DNA from: Aliterella atlantica CENA595
Lineage (GTDB): Bacteria > Cyanobacteriota > Cyanobacteriia > Cyanobacteriales > Chroococcidiopsidaceae
Direction: 5' to 3'
Assembly: GCF_000952155.1 (NCBI RefSeq)
Contig: NZ_JYON01000025.1
Location: 1 to 64,000, forward strand
DNA: 64,000 nt
The position numbers and the translations under genes were made by a program. Positions 18,627 to 26,419 of this stretch are shown in pieces. Every line of letters begins with the position of its first letter. Within the stretch, counting starts at the first letter, position 1. The notes beneath the pieces were generated by a model. It searched no databases, was not told where the DNA came from, and was given only the letters and a program-made list of their open reading frames with translations.

Positions 18627-19037
18627 CTATATTGGTTCTTTCAGCGAACGATCCTGACGACAAGCCTTCAATGGCTTTGCATAGGCACTTTTGATCTCTA
18701 GTATTTTGCGAGTTTGATGATTGACCCTAACTCTCATACAGGCGCACCCGTAACCATAGTGCTGATTTGTTTCTACCCATTGCTGCGGAGTGAAATCAGG
18801 TCGGCTACCTTCAGCTTGATATCCACCTTGTAAACCGATAGTCCACCTACCATGCCGATCAAATAACCAAGCATTGGCAGGAGTCGGGTTGACATACCAG
18901 CCGCAACGGGTTTCTAAACGCTTGCTTGCAGACAAAGCAGGTACATTGGTAGCGATTTGCACAACGATAAAAGTTACTACGACTAATAGCAGGTATTTAA
19001 CAACAATTGAGCGAAGCCCTGTGGAGGTCTTATTCAT
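18627..19037 (-). CDS. DUF4087-like exported or anchored protein
   Basis: 136 aa with one N-terminal hydrophobic segment (about 12-32). The block ETRCGWYVNPTPANAWLFD with GRWTIGLQGGYQAEG and a CACM pair matches the DUF4087 pattern as I know it. Function of the family is unknown; location likely periplasmic. Flanked by other exported-protein genes on the same strand. Confidence 0.75.
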   Translation of the reverse strand: MNKTSTGLRSIVVKYLLLVVVTFIVVQIATNVPALSASKRLETRCGWYVNPTPANAWLFDRHGRWTIGLQGGYQAEGSRPDFTPQQWVETNQHYGYGCACMRVRVNHQTRKILEIKSAYAKPLKACRQDRSLKEPI

Positions 19038-19239
19038 ATAATTGCAAGACTAAAATAATTTGTGGTTAAAGGCTCTAATTTTGTAGCACAAGCCAAAACC
19101 GAATGGTAAAGTTTGGCGGCGGCAAGCAATCTTTACCTATCTACTTCCTCATTCATCTGCTGGTCTTTCGGATATCAAATAAACTTACTGCCACTTTTGG
19201 ATTCCTGAATCGTATTTATGTCAAGCATTAACGGCTTGT

Positions 19240-19467
19240 TCAAACAATCCAACTACCTCCTGGAGTTTTGATTACTCCTTCGGTAACTGCTTCAGAATAT
19301 CCAGCATCAATTTCTACTGCTTGCAAGGTAAAAAGTGCTTCTTCTACTTGAGCTAAATGCTCTGCTGCCTCCTGCTTGGAGTCAGCTAGTTCATCCAAAT
19401 AACCATAAACATTAGCAAGAGCAGTTTTGATTTGTTTGAACTGACTTTCAGAAATTGTTACTGCCAT
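19240..19467 (-). CDS. Small helical protein, unknown
   Basis: 75 aa, mostly helical (residues 7-50, heptad-like LANVYGYLDELADSKQEA), no signal peptide. It lies 13 bp downstream of the NuiA-like gene on the same strand, so the two are probably co-transcribed. Function unknown. Confidence 0.7.
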   Translation of the reverse strand: MAVTISESQFKQIKTALANVYGYLDELADSKQEAAEHLAQVEEALFTLQAVEIDAGYSEAVTEGVIKTPGGSWIV

Positions 19468-19480
19468 ATTTACCTAATAA

Positions 19481-20044
19481 TCAAGTTTCAATTGATATGG
19501 TTTGCAGACCGCTAACACCGCAAGCGTTGACACCTGTGATGTAAAGCTGAACTTGAATCGTGCCAACACGATAAACAGTCAAATCCCTAAATGTAGCTCT
19601 AAAGACTTTCTCTAGAACCCGATAACGCTTCGCGGCTTTTATCTGCTGCTCATCCATGCCTGGTTCAATTCTTGTTAATCTGTTGAACAGATCGTCAAAG
19701 CTCACTTGTTCGATAGGTTGTCCGGTTTGGCGTATCAGTTGCAGAAATCGTTGAGGCTTAGGCAACTTTGAGGTATTGGAGAAGGAGAAGTAGGTAAACG
19801 GGTAATCAGATTCACTTGGGTAAAGCAATCCCTCACTAGCTTTGAGTAAAAGCCTCATTTGAGCGGCGCACTTAGCATCATTTTGGCTAATTGGATTTAC
19901 GGGTTGCGAATAAGCTACAGGTGTAAATGCGCTTACTTGTCCGACTAATAATATTAGGAATGGTGCGATCGCTTTATTAAAAGTTCTAGGGGAAACGATA
20001 TTTTGTCTCAAAGTTGAAAATAATTCAAAACCAGCTTTAGGCAT
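19481..20044 (-). CDS. Exported NuiA-like (nuclease A inhibitor) domain protein
   Basis: 187 aa. Residues 23-47 form a signal peptide. LLKASEGLLYPSESDYPFTYF (about 67-87) carries the GLLYPSESDYPF hallmark of NuiA, the Anabaena inhibitor of the secreted nuclease NucA, and the C-terminal strand RDLTVYRVGTIQVQLYITG fits that fold. An export signal is unusual for an inhibitor that works in the cytoplasm. A 12-bp dispersed word (19982-19993) lies inside the signal region. The target nuclease is unknown; an SNase lipoprotein is encoded at 44016-45530. Confidence 0.8.
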   Translation of the reverse strand: MPKAGFELFSTLRQNIVSPRTFNKAIAPFLILLVGQVSAFTPVAYSQPVNPISQNDAKCAAQMRLLLKASEGLLYPSESDYPFTYFSFSNTSKLPKPQRFLQLIRQTGQPIEQVSFDDLFNRLTRIEPGMDEQQIKAAKRYRVLEKVFRATFRDLTVYRVGTIQVQLYITGVNACGVSGLQTISIET

Positions 20045-20186
20045 TTTAACCGTGCTTTAGCGTCAACCACTAAGTTTATTTCCAAAGCTAACTTTCACTT
20101 CAGTATTTTTGATAGTTTATTGTATGGATTTAACAACAATTTATATCTGCTTACAATCGTTGTCTCATCCAGCTTCTACATAATTA

Positions 20187-20230
20187 AAGGTTCTTGTCAG
20201 CTTTTGGTGAAAACAGGTGACAAGAACCTT
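20187..20230 (-). terminator. Hairpin, probable terminator of the SH3 gene
   Basis: AAGGTTCTTGTCA (20187-20199) and TGACAAGAACCTT (20218-20230) are perfect 13-bp arms with an 18-nt loop. On the minus strand it follows the SH3 gene by 48 bp and is trailed by TTTAATTA. It could also act as an operator for the NuiA-like gene downstream. Confidence 0.6.
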
Positions 20231-20277
20231 AATTTGGGTTAAAAGTTGTTGGCAAGAGCAAGTTGCTATTTGGTATT

Positions 20278-20625
20278 TTATTGAGGATCTCCACAGACAA
20301 AATCGGCTCTCACCCAACCTTGATTTCCATTATGTAAAACTTTCCACCAGTAGAAACCATCAGAGCTATACTGTCCACCAACCAAACCCACCACATTCCC
20401 GTTAGCAATCTCTTTAACCTTTTTATATTGCTGTCCTGGACCAGTTCTTAGAGATAGACGACCATTTGAATTACGAGTACAGACATTAGCGTAGTTTTCT
20501 GTTCTATAACTCGATACTGTGTCCGTTCTTCCTAACCCTGGTCCTACCTGTGCTGTAACAGGTGACGCTGCACCTAGAATTAGTGTGCAAGCCATTAAAG
20601 TTTTAAGCCTTGAAGTTTTAAGCAT
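20278..20625 (-). CDS. Exported SH3-like domain protein
   Basis: 115 aa: signal peptide (about 8-25, cleavage near VTAQV) and one bacterial SH3 domain (SLRTGPGQQYKKVKEIANGN, GFYWWKVLHNGNQGWVRADFVCG). Such domains bind peptidoglycan or wall peptides. It lies 42 bp downstream of the L,D-transpeptidase-like gene on the same strand, which supports an envelope role. Confidence 0.85.
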   Translation of the reverse strand: MLKTSRLKTLMACTLILGAASPVTAQVGPGLGRTDTVSSYRTENYANVCTRNSNGRLSLRTGPGQQYKKVKEIANGNVVGLVGGQYSSDGFYWWKVLHNGNQGWVRADFVCGDPQ

Positions 20626-20667
20626 GGTTTTATCCTTGTATGTAAGTTAAGTAAGTAGATACATTAA

Positions 20668-21426
20668 TTACTGAATATTGACTTTGAGATATTTGGGTTG
20701 ATAAGTGCGAACGTAGTTCAACACCTGATTAAGATCCTGTTTGTTGGTCAGTGCAACGCACCCCGATGTCCCGTCCTCGCCATTGTCTTTTTCAAAGGAA
20801 GGGTCATAGTGAATGCCTAGTGCTGAACGACCAGTCCGAAATAGAGGTTGTATAGGTAAGAAACGTTCTCCAGCTTCTGCAATAGTGCCAGGAATAGTTG
20901 TTTTAGAAATTTTGTAGTTCCCATCTGGCAAAGGCGCTTCTGTCCCTGCTCTATTGCGATTTCGATTTTGAGTATATGCCCGTCCGCTAACGGTAGTATA
21001 AGTACCAATTAGTTGCCCGTTAGCGTAGAGACGAAGTTGATAAAGCGGATTACCAAGCGCGTTTGTTCTTCCTGTTGGCTTAAGAGTTAAGTAGTTATCT
21101 GTGTTAACTGTTGCAGTTAGTTGTGCCTCAGAGTTATAGTTTTTCTGCTTTACTTTTTCTAATACCTCCTCGCTAGGTTGCCACTGTTTAGAAGAAAGCG
21201 GTTTTATAGATAAGAATTGACTACTTTCTGCCTCAGATTGGGTAGCTGGCAGTGGCTCAGAATTTATCAATTGTTGCTGATTTTTTGTCGAAGAAATCCC
21301 AGTTACCTGTAAATTTTTATTTTGCTCTACATCGACTATTTTTAATGATTGTTTCGATTCGCTATGAACGGCACAGCCCATAGACACAAGGCAACTAAGC
21401 AGAGCTAATGCTACTTTTGTAAGCAT
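20668..21426 (-). CDS. L,D-transpeptidase-like lipoprotein
   Basis: 252 aa. Lipobox LVSMGC near residue 18 predicts a lipoprotein. The YkuD-type catalytic region is present: GIHYDPSF supplies the His and GTSGCVALTNKQD the Ser-Gly-Cys motif. The family forms 3-3 cross-links or attaches proteins to peptidoglycan. The N-terminal 100 residues look disordered. The SH3 gene follows in the same direction. The HxxxxxSGC spacing is normal. Confidence 0.85.
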   Translation of the reverse strand: MLTKVALALLSCLVSMGCAVHSESKQSLKIVDVEQNKNLQVTGISSTKNQQQLINSEPLPATQSEAESSQFLSIKPLSSKQWQPSEEVLEKVKQKNYNSEAQLTATVNTDNYLTLKPTGRTNALGNPLYQLRLYANGQLIGTYTTVSGRAYTQNRNRNRAGTEAPLPDGNYKISKTTIPGTIAEAGERFLPIQPLFRTGRSALGIHYDPSFEKDNGEDGTSGCVALTNKQDLNQVLNYVRTYQPKYLKVNIQ

Positions 21427-21774
21427 AAGGATTTATTTCTTTTTGCAACTTTCTTAGACCTAATTAATAAGGTCTTATGCTTATAGAATGACTTTCGCTA
21501 ATACAAATTACCTCGGTGTAAATACCAAATATTAAAATGTAGAAATAATGAACTCAACCTAGATACAACTAAACTTTTGCTTTACCGAATATTCATATTT
21601 CAAGTCGATGGGACGTTAAATCGGGTGATAGGAGTAGAGTCAAGATACATGCAAACCAAAAATGGTTGTATTTTTTAAAAGTAAATATACTGAGACGCAC
21701 TTTAGTTTATCCAGATGCCTGTGAAACAAACCGTATGCTGAAGGTTTTTATGTCCCAGGTAAACTTGTAGAGAT
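21427..21774. other. Intergenic gap with a short palindrome
   Basis: AGACCT (21456-21461) and AGGTCT (21470-21475) form a 6-bp inverted repeat about 30 bp upstream of the lipoprotein gene, a possible operator. Otherwise nothing. Confidence 0.4.
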
Positions 21775-23502
21775 TTAAGAAACCGTCTTATCGTTGCTTT
21801 GCGCCCCTTGGATAAAACTCAAAATTTGCTCTTGCGACCACCGACGAGCGATCGCAAGTTGCACAGCTTCCACCTTGTTTTTGGGTAAACTCACGGCGCA
21901 AGTGACATAGCCATTGTCAGATTTTGCAGTATCTCGCTTTTCTTCCCAGCGATAAGCGAAATACCAATGCTCATTATTTTCTGGATTGCGATCGCCTTCG
22001 ACGCGGGGGTAGGTTGCGATCGCTCCACTTTTGAGCTTCTTGCTTTTGGTATAACGCTCTAGCCAACCGCTAGCTTTTCTCTTGGTCGGTGGTTTTGGTT
22101 CTAGGGGAAACGGATTACTTTGTTTATCCCCTAGAACTAGCGATCGCCCCTCTTCTGGTTCTAGGGGAATTACGGATGCGTATGAATTACCTTCCTCCAA
22201 AACTAGCGATCGCTTTTGTTCTGGTTCTAGGGGAAATGGATTATTTTGGTTATCCCCTAGAACTAGATTTGGCTCTTGTTTCAGTTCTAGGGGAATTACG
22301 GACTCTAAGTAATTAGAATCCCCTAGAACTTTTTTGTTACACTCCTTTTCGTCAGAGTTTGGTTCTAGGGGAATTAAGGGTGCGTATGAGTTGGCTTCCC
22401 CTAGAACTAACGGACTGTAATTATTTACAGAGGGAATTGAGGTATAGGACGCGGCGGAGGGCGATGCTTGCAACTCTGGGGTCAAGACAATTGCCGAGGG
22501 CAGCGCGTCTTGCTCTAATAATTCCATTGCCGCTCTTAATTCCTGGGGATTCGTCCAATCCAACGGCAGATTGTAGGTTTTCTCTATAAATTGGGGATTT
22601 AATACCTCTCGCTTCTCTAAAACCCCTAGTTTCTTCAACTGTGCTTCTAACCTGCTCTGTCCAGGGGGTCGCGCTTTCCCAGTCGAGCTTAAGGCGTTGG
22701 GAGACTCCAACCAGCAGTAACCGTTCTCTAATAAAGGGCGCTCCAAAGTGTCCGCTACCGACACAAAGCCATTGTGCATCATACCCGCACGACTGTAATG
22801 ACCAGAGAAGATTGCTGAAATATGACCCAATAGGGTCGCCAGGGAAGTAGGGACAGGTGAGGAGTCCTGGGACATTTTCAATGGCGAAGAATTTGGGCTG
22901 AAGAATTGAGAGCGCTTTAAGGACTGCGCCGAAACAGTTCCGCTCGTCGCCTGCTCCTTTGCGTTTTCCTTGAAGACTAAAGGGCTGACAGGGAGGCGAA
23001 GCGGTAATAATGTCGATACCGACATTTTGCTCTTGTTGCCAACTTCCCCAGTCACAGTTCTTAATGTCATTGAGGACTTCGACCTTAAACCGTTTGGCGA
23101 GGATGTCGCGGCAGTATTCATCCCATTCACACAGTCCGACGAGTTCAAAGCCTCCTGTAATAAGTGAGGCAAGGGGAAAACCTGCGCCGACCCCGCTACA
23201 GAGGTCAAGTTGTACGAGCATTTTTCAAGGTCCTGATAAACTTGCCATGCGGCAAAAAAGGTTGATGTTGGATGTCTTATGCGATCGCAATTACCTGTGT
23301 CCCAGGCAATAGTTACGTTATTTGCATCAAAACTCTCAATTGTGCCGAAGTGCCATTTATTCCCTACGCGATCGCCTACAGCAAATCCCCTAGAACTTTC
23401 TATGAATCCCCTAGAACTTTTAGCGTGGTGTTGAGAACTTGACTCTATATCTAGTGGTTTAATCGCACTAAGAGGAACGCACCGCTTTTTCTTTGTAGTC
23501 AT
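21775..23502 (-). CDS. Large plasmid protein overlapping the nested methyltransferase
   Basis: 575 codons in one frame. Residues 35-75 resemble a small KOW/SH3-like fold (VGDRVGNKWHFGTIESFD). Residues 240-330 (SRAGMMHNGFVSVADTLERP, ALSSTGKARPPGQSRLE, LNPQFIEKTYNLPLDWT) resemble a conserved segment often encoded next to phage and plasmid methylases. Residues 360-470 are built from a palindromic DNA repeat (LVLG...PLEP units). The basic C-terminus (475-575) looks like a DNA-binding domain. Codons 95-360 coincide with the C5-methyltransferase in another frame. The gene overlaps its upstream neighbour by 4 bp (ATGA). Confidence 0.75.
   Translation of the reverse strand: MTTKKKRCVPLSAIKPLDIESSSQHHAKSSRGFIESSRGFAVGDRVGNKWHFGTIESFDANNVTIAWDTGNCDRIRHPTSTFFAAWQVYQDLEKCSYNLTSVAGSAQVFPLPHLLQEALNSSDCVNGMNTAATSSPNGLRSKSSMTLRTVTGEVGNKSKMSVSTLLPLRLPVSPLVFKENAKEQATSGTVSAQSLKRSQFFSPNSSPLKMSQDSSPVPTSLATLLGHISAIFSGHYSRAGMMHNGFVSVADTLERPLLENGYCWLESPNALSSTGKARPPGQSRLEAQLKKLGVLEKREVLNPQFIEKTYNLPLDWTNPQELRAAMELLEQDALPSAIVLTPELQASPSAASYTSIPSVNNYSPLVLGEANSYAPLIPLEPNSDEKECNKKVLGDSNYLESVIPLELKQEPNLVLGDNQNNPFPLEPEQKRSLVLEEGNSYASVIPLEPEEGRSLVLGDKQSNPFPLEPKPPTKRKASGWLERYTKSKKLKSGAIATYPRVEGDRNPENNEHWYFAYRWEEKRDTAKSDNGYVTCAVSLPKNKVEAVQLAIARRWSQEQILSFIQGAQSNDKTVS
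22097..22408. repeat. Array of palindromic pairs of the 12-bp word
   Basis: Ten copies or near-copies of (A/G)GTTCTAGGGGA alternate in orientation, giving five inverted pairs starting at 22097, 22157, 22223, 22283 and 22361. Spacings between pairs (60, 66, 60, 78) and within pairs (30 or 36) are all multiples of three, so the protein frame at 21775-23502 is kept. The right arm of the second pair is degenerate. Confidence 0.85.
22421..23221 (-). CDS. C5-cytosine DNA methyltransferase, nested in another frame
   Basis: 266 aa with the C5-MTase motifs in order: DLCSGVGAGFP (motif I), the catalytic ASPPCQPFSLQGKR (motif IV, Cys about 93), AIENVPGLL (motif VI), FGAPFIRERLLLVG (motif VIII) and a closing RAALGNCLDPRVASIAL (motif X). 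The recognition region is short. It forms 5-methylcytosine; target unknown. ATG at 23221. It lies entirely inside the 575-codon ORF, same strand, different frame. No restriction partner is visible, so it is probably solitary and may protect the replicon. Confidence 0.9.
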   Translation of the reverse strand: MLVQLDLCSGVGAGFPLASLITGGFELVGLCEWDEYCRDILAKRFKVEVLNDIKNCDWGSWQQEQNVGIDIITASPPCQPFSLQGKRKGAGDERNCFGAVLKALSILQPKFFAIENVPGLLTCPYFPGDPIGSYFSNLLWSLQSCGYDAQWLCVGSGHFGAPFIRERLLLVGVSQRLKLDWESATPWTEQVRSTVEETRGFREARGIKSPIYRENLQSAVGLDESPGIKSGNGIIRARRAALGNCLDPRVASIALRRVLYLNSLCK

Positions 23503-24002
23503 AATGGACCATCCTTTGTGTAGTCCGCCCCTAAATATTTCTGTGCCAACGCTTTTAACTTGACAGGATCGGCGTTGCTAGCCTCCCAATGTCTTTGTTG
23601 CGCTTCCAATTGTTCTGAAGCTGTGCGATCGCGCTTTCTCAAACTCTTTTCTTGAGCCAAAGCCTGAATATTAATCTGCTGGGTACGTGCTGTCTGTCTC
23701 CAGTCTTCTCGTGCGATCGCATCTAGCTGTTGACAAATCACTGCACTTATTCGGTAGTCGATGGAATCAGCTAAGGCTTCAGTATCCCAGTCGCTACCTG
23801 CTTTGCAGCCAGGATTGATACATCTGGGTAATTTATCGCGGTTATGCTCATACCCATCAATTGCTAAAGTTGCTAAATGTTGGTGAATGATTCCGGTATC
23901 GTGGCAGCAGAAGCACGTCCAGGTAGGCTGCCAAATTGCTGTTTCTATACCTGGCTCTTTCTCAGGTCGTAGCGGGTTGCGGGGCAGCTTTTTGATATTC
24001 AT
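23499..24002 (-). CDS. Zinc-binding plasmid protein
   Basis: 167 aa. Cysteine clusters CFCCHDTG (about 31-38) and CINPGCKAG (about 61-69) should bind one zinc. The second half is a charged helical region (about 80-150). It overlaps both neighbours by 4 bp (ATGA at each end), so translation is coupled through the operon. Function unknown; DNA binding or a replication accessory role is inference. Confidence 0.8.
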   Translation of the reverse strand: MNIKKLPRNPLRPEKEPGIETAIWQPTWTCFCCHDTGIIHQHLATLAIDGYEHNRDKLPRCINPGCKAGSDWDTEALADSIDYRISAVICQQLDAIAREDWRQTARTQQINIQALAQEKSLRKRDRTASEQLEAQQRHWEASNADPVKLKALAQKYLGADYTKDGPL

Positions 24003-24919
24003 GATTCAGTCCCCCAAATCAACCCACGTTCGTCAGCCCAGTCTGCGATCGCTCGGCGCGTTTTGTTGTTGAAGCATTTTCCCAGCGCTACAAACCGAGG
24101 CACACCTTCGCGCATTTCTGCTAGCCAGTCATACCAGTCAGGGTGCTGCGTCCAATCTGTGCTGGCAACTTCTGCCGCCGCAGCTTCCGGTGTGGACTTG
24201 AACTGTGCGTACAATTCTTGCCAGTGTGCCTCGATCCATTTCAAAGGCAGTTCTGGCAGTTTGGGAAGTGCTTTGCATTTCTGTAAAGCAAAATTCAAAA
24301 ATTTCTCTCTCTCGCCTTCTGAGAGAGTCTGTATAAAGTCTGAATAAGTCTTAATAGTCTGAGGAGCGCTGGAAGCTTTATCTGGCAATGGTTCTAAGTT
24401 TTTTGAGGGATTATTTAATCCCTCAGACGGATTAAATAATCTTTCTGAGGGATTATTTAACCCTTGCTGGGGATTATTTAGTCTTTTAGAGGGATTATTT
24501 AGTCCCCCGCCTGCCGAGGGCTGAGTTTGATGGCTTTTCTTTTGCTGTCTTAATCTGTCTGATTCTCTACGAGCGTTGGCAGCAGAATGGTTGTGACCTC
24601 CCCAAGCAGTAACGCGGTAATCATAAAGACCGTGTTTTCTTAACACGCGCATATCTTTCTCGACTGTTTCTGCATTAGCTCCAATTTTGAGTGCTATTTC
24701 AGCAGGGCTAGGAATTTCGTGGTAAACCTTCTCTCCGTCCGCAGTTGTGTCAGCGAAACTGTCTACCATCATTAGATAAAGCCAAAGCCTAAGTTGAGTT
24801 CCAGACAACTTATTGACGATTGCTATAGCTGCATCCTGATTAGAAATCATGAAGTAGCCTTCCATTTCTTTCTCCCCAAAACCTACTGGTCGCCCAATGT
24901 TGCGTGTCTTCTGCATCAC
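23999..24919 (-). CDS. Winged-helix replication-type protein with heptad repeats
   Basis: 306 aa. Residues 20-115 look like a winged-helix domain (AIVNKLSGTQLRLWLYLMMV, PSPAEIALKIGANAETVEKD, RVLRKHGLYDY), as in plasmid Rep and phage replication proteins. Residues 140-175 are five LNNPSxx heptads encoded by 21-bp DNA repeats. The C-terminal part (195-306) is helical, rich in Trp. It sits second in a four-gene ATGA-coupled operon. A role in replication initiation or control is inferred from the fold and the iteron-like repeats. Confidence 0.8.
   Translation of the reverse strand: MMQKTRNIGRPVGFGEKEMEGYFMISNQDAAIAIVNKLSGTQLRLWLYLMMVDSFADTTADGEKVYHEIPSPAEIALKIGANAETVEKDMRVLRKHGLYDYRVTAWGGHNHSAANARRESDRLRQQKKSHQTQPSAGGGLNNPSKRLNNPQQGLNNPSERLFNPSEGLNNPSKNLEPLPDKASSAPQTIKTYSDFIQTLSEGEREKFLNFALQKCKALPKLPELPLKWIEAHWQELYAQFKSTPEAAAAEVASTDWTQHPDWYDWLAEMREGVPRFVALGKCFNNKTRRAIADWADERGLIWGTES
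24407..24511. repeat. Five 21-bp tandem repeats, iteron-like
   Basis: Units begin at 24407, 24428, 24449, 24470 and 24491, each starting near GGGATTATTTA; unit 2 is the most diverged. At the first unit GAGGGATTA-tt-TAATCCCTC (24405-24424) is a 9-bp-arm palindrome. The repeats lie within the winged-helix gene and encode its heptads. Confidence 0.85.
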
Positions 24920-25500
24920 ACCACCTCCTCACCCGTAACCCTAATTCCGAAACTAATAATTGCTGCCTCAATGTTCACCAATGCCTCTAGCTCTCTAGCA
25001 GTTCCAAACAAGTGCAATCGTTTTTGGTGTTGTGGATAGAAGCTTGAGTAAACTAGGATTTGACCTAATGCAGCTTTCCAATCTTTGATAGCTTTTACTT
25101 CGGTGATTTCGCTGTTTGTTAGCAGATCGATTCTTCCGGCTGGCGTGGCAACCTCTACCAGCCCCCCTAGTTGTGCGTGGAGGCGATCGCGTACAGCTTT
25201 TTCTATGTATGTGTGCTGTATTCTATTAGGCGGTTCGCACAACCCAAGCTCTGCAAGGCGATCTATCGCTTTTTCAATAGTGCATGGACTTGTCCCAAGC
25301 CGTTTAGCTAACTCCTTTGATGTATGTTTGGAAGGTTTGACTTTTTCTAAATAAAGCCACAGCCGCCACTCTGCTGCGGTCAACTTGCTATCTATGGCGA
25401 TATCAATGTCGGCAAAAGCAACCTGAGCAAAGCCTTGTTCTGGCTCAGTTATAGTTTCAACGGCTTGAGGTTTGTGTGTCTTACGTTTGAGGAGAGTCAT
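24916..25500 (-). CDS. Winged-helix plus PD-(D/E)XK-like plasmid protein
   Basis: 194 aa. Residues 30-95 are a winged helix (SKLTAAEWRLWLYLEKV, SKELAKRLGTSPCTIEKAI). Residues 105-190 hold a compact nuclease-like core: GRIDLL (Asp) and ITEVKA (E-x-K), then WKAALGQILVYSSFYP and KRLHLFG. The catalytic residues of the PD-(D/E)XK fold are in place. It is the first gene of the operon running to 21775, overlapping the next by 4 bp. Probable plasmid DNA-processing or control factor; exact role unknown. Confidence 0.8.
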   Translation of the reverse strand: MTLLKRKTHKPQAVETITEPEQGFAQVAFADIDIAIDSKLTAAEWRLWLYLEKVKPSKHTSKELAKRLGTSPCTIEKAIDRLAELGLCEPPNRIQHTYIEKAVRDRLHAQLGGLVEVATPAGRIDLLTNSEITEVKAIKDWKAALGQILVYSSFYPQHQKRLHLFGTARELEALVNIEAAIISFGIRVTGEEVV

Positions 25501-25527
25501 TACATTAACTCCTCGCAGTAACTTAAA

Positions 25528-25782
25528 TTAAGGCTTAGGCAAGCTGTTCCGATACTTGGTAATTTCTTCAGCTTGGATACCGAACCATAGAGCGATGCGT
25601 AAAACTTTCGCTGATTCTTTGCCTTTAAATGTGTCATAATTGGTTAAGAATTGATATTTCTGTGAATGCCCCGTACTTGTTGTCAGCAGGTTGGGGCAAA
25701 TTTTTATTGAGCGGTTTAAGACTGGTACGCGGTGCTTAGTTGTAATTGCCTTATTCCGACCATTGACTTGAGAAAGTCCCAA
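25528..25782 (-). CDS. Small plasmid protein with uncertain start
   Basis: 84 aa from a TTG at 25782. The frame is open and protein-like back to a TAA at 25903-25905 (YLYSSKITRFYIEKITYKGE), but no ATG, GTG or TTG lies in that part, so the N-terminus may have been lost. No domain recognised. It sits 27 bp upstream of the winged-helix nuclease gene. Confidence 0.5.
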   Translation of the reverse strand: MGLSQVNGRNKAITTKHRVPVLNRSIKICPNLLTTSTGHSQKYQFLTNYDTFKGKESAKVLRIALWFGIQAEEITKYRNSLPKP

Positions 25783-25974
25783 GCGTCCTCTGTCTTGATA
25801 AGAATTAAGAAATTCTCCTTTATACGTAATTTTCTCGATGTAAAATCGGGTAATTTTGCTAGAGTATAGGTAGATAACTCGTAGCTTGATACGTTCTTTG
25901 TCTTAGAGAGCTAGCCTGCTTAATGGTCTGTTAGATTGATGTTTCCTCGTCAAGTGTGGAGTTATGATAATTTC

Positions 25975-25996
25975 GTGAATCGCGCTAATGATTCAC
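25975..25996. promoter_or_regulatory. Operator-like inverted repeat
   Basis: GTGAATC (25975-25981) and GATTCAC (25990-25996), perfect 7-bp arms with an 8-nt spacer. It lies just before a TATAAT box, so a bound protein would overlap the promoter of the XRE gene. The half-site TGATTCAC recurs at about 38844 before the 38.8-45.5 kb operon. Confidence 0.5.
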
Positions 25997-25997
25997 C

Positions 25998-26003
25998 TAT
26001 AAT
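25998..26003 (+). promoter_or_regulatory. Predicted -10 box of the XRE gene
   Basis: TATAAT, 45 bp before the ATG at 26048 and 2 bp after the operator-like repeat. A clear -35 is not seen. Confidence 0.4.
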
Positions 26004-26047
26004 AAAGCAAGTTTACCATTAGTTAATTACTAGCGCAAGAAACCTTA

Positions 26048-26419
26048 ATGTTAATCCACGAAGCATTTGACAAAACCTTGAGGAGATACGGTATTAGTGC
26101 CAAAGATTTATCGCGTCTTGCTAATGTCAGTGCGGCTCACATCTCACAATTTAGAAATGGCAAGGGAGGGGCTGTATCGCATACTACCCTTGAAGACATT
26201 ATCAGTAGGATGGATGAGTTAGCTCCAGGTTCAAAATCTTGTTTCTACCTTTTGCTGGCAGGGAAGAGTGTTGAAGAAGCAGATATCGATACTTTTGTCC
26301 AGTCAATGGACGATGTGCAGTTAGGAAGTTTGCTTACTGCGATCGCTAGGCGCGTGTCCCCCCAAACTAGCCAGTTGAATGCAAATGGATTTCGGTCAAC
26401 AGAGCAGATTGCGGTCTAG
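26048..26419 (+). CDS. XRE-family transcriptional regulator
   Basis: 123 aa. A helix-turn-helix spans about 15-55 (ISAKDLSRLANVSAAHISQF, RNGKGGAVSHTTLEDIISRM). The rest is helical and may dimerise. Divergent from the 25.5 kb operon, with an inverted repeat in the intervening region, it probably regulates itself and the operon. The shared half-site at 38.8 kb suggests it could also act on the transfer-type operon. The small XRE protein at 38156-38419 is of similar design. Confidence 0.85.
   Translation: MLIHEAFDKTLRRYGISAKDLSRLANVSAAHISQFRNGKGGAVSHTTLEDIISRMDELAPGSKSCFYLLLAGKSVEEADIDTFVQSMDDVQLGSLLTAIARRVSPQTSQLNANGFRSTEQIAV

Noticed and set aside
22082..22316. Plus-strand frames over the palindromic array
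   Set aside because: The palindromes keep several frames open by symmetry; no protein is implied.
24407..24511. CRISPR-like tandem repeats
   Set aside because: Repeats are 21 bp with no unique spacers and sit in coding sequence; not a CRISPR array.
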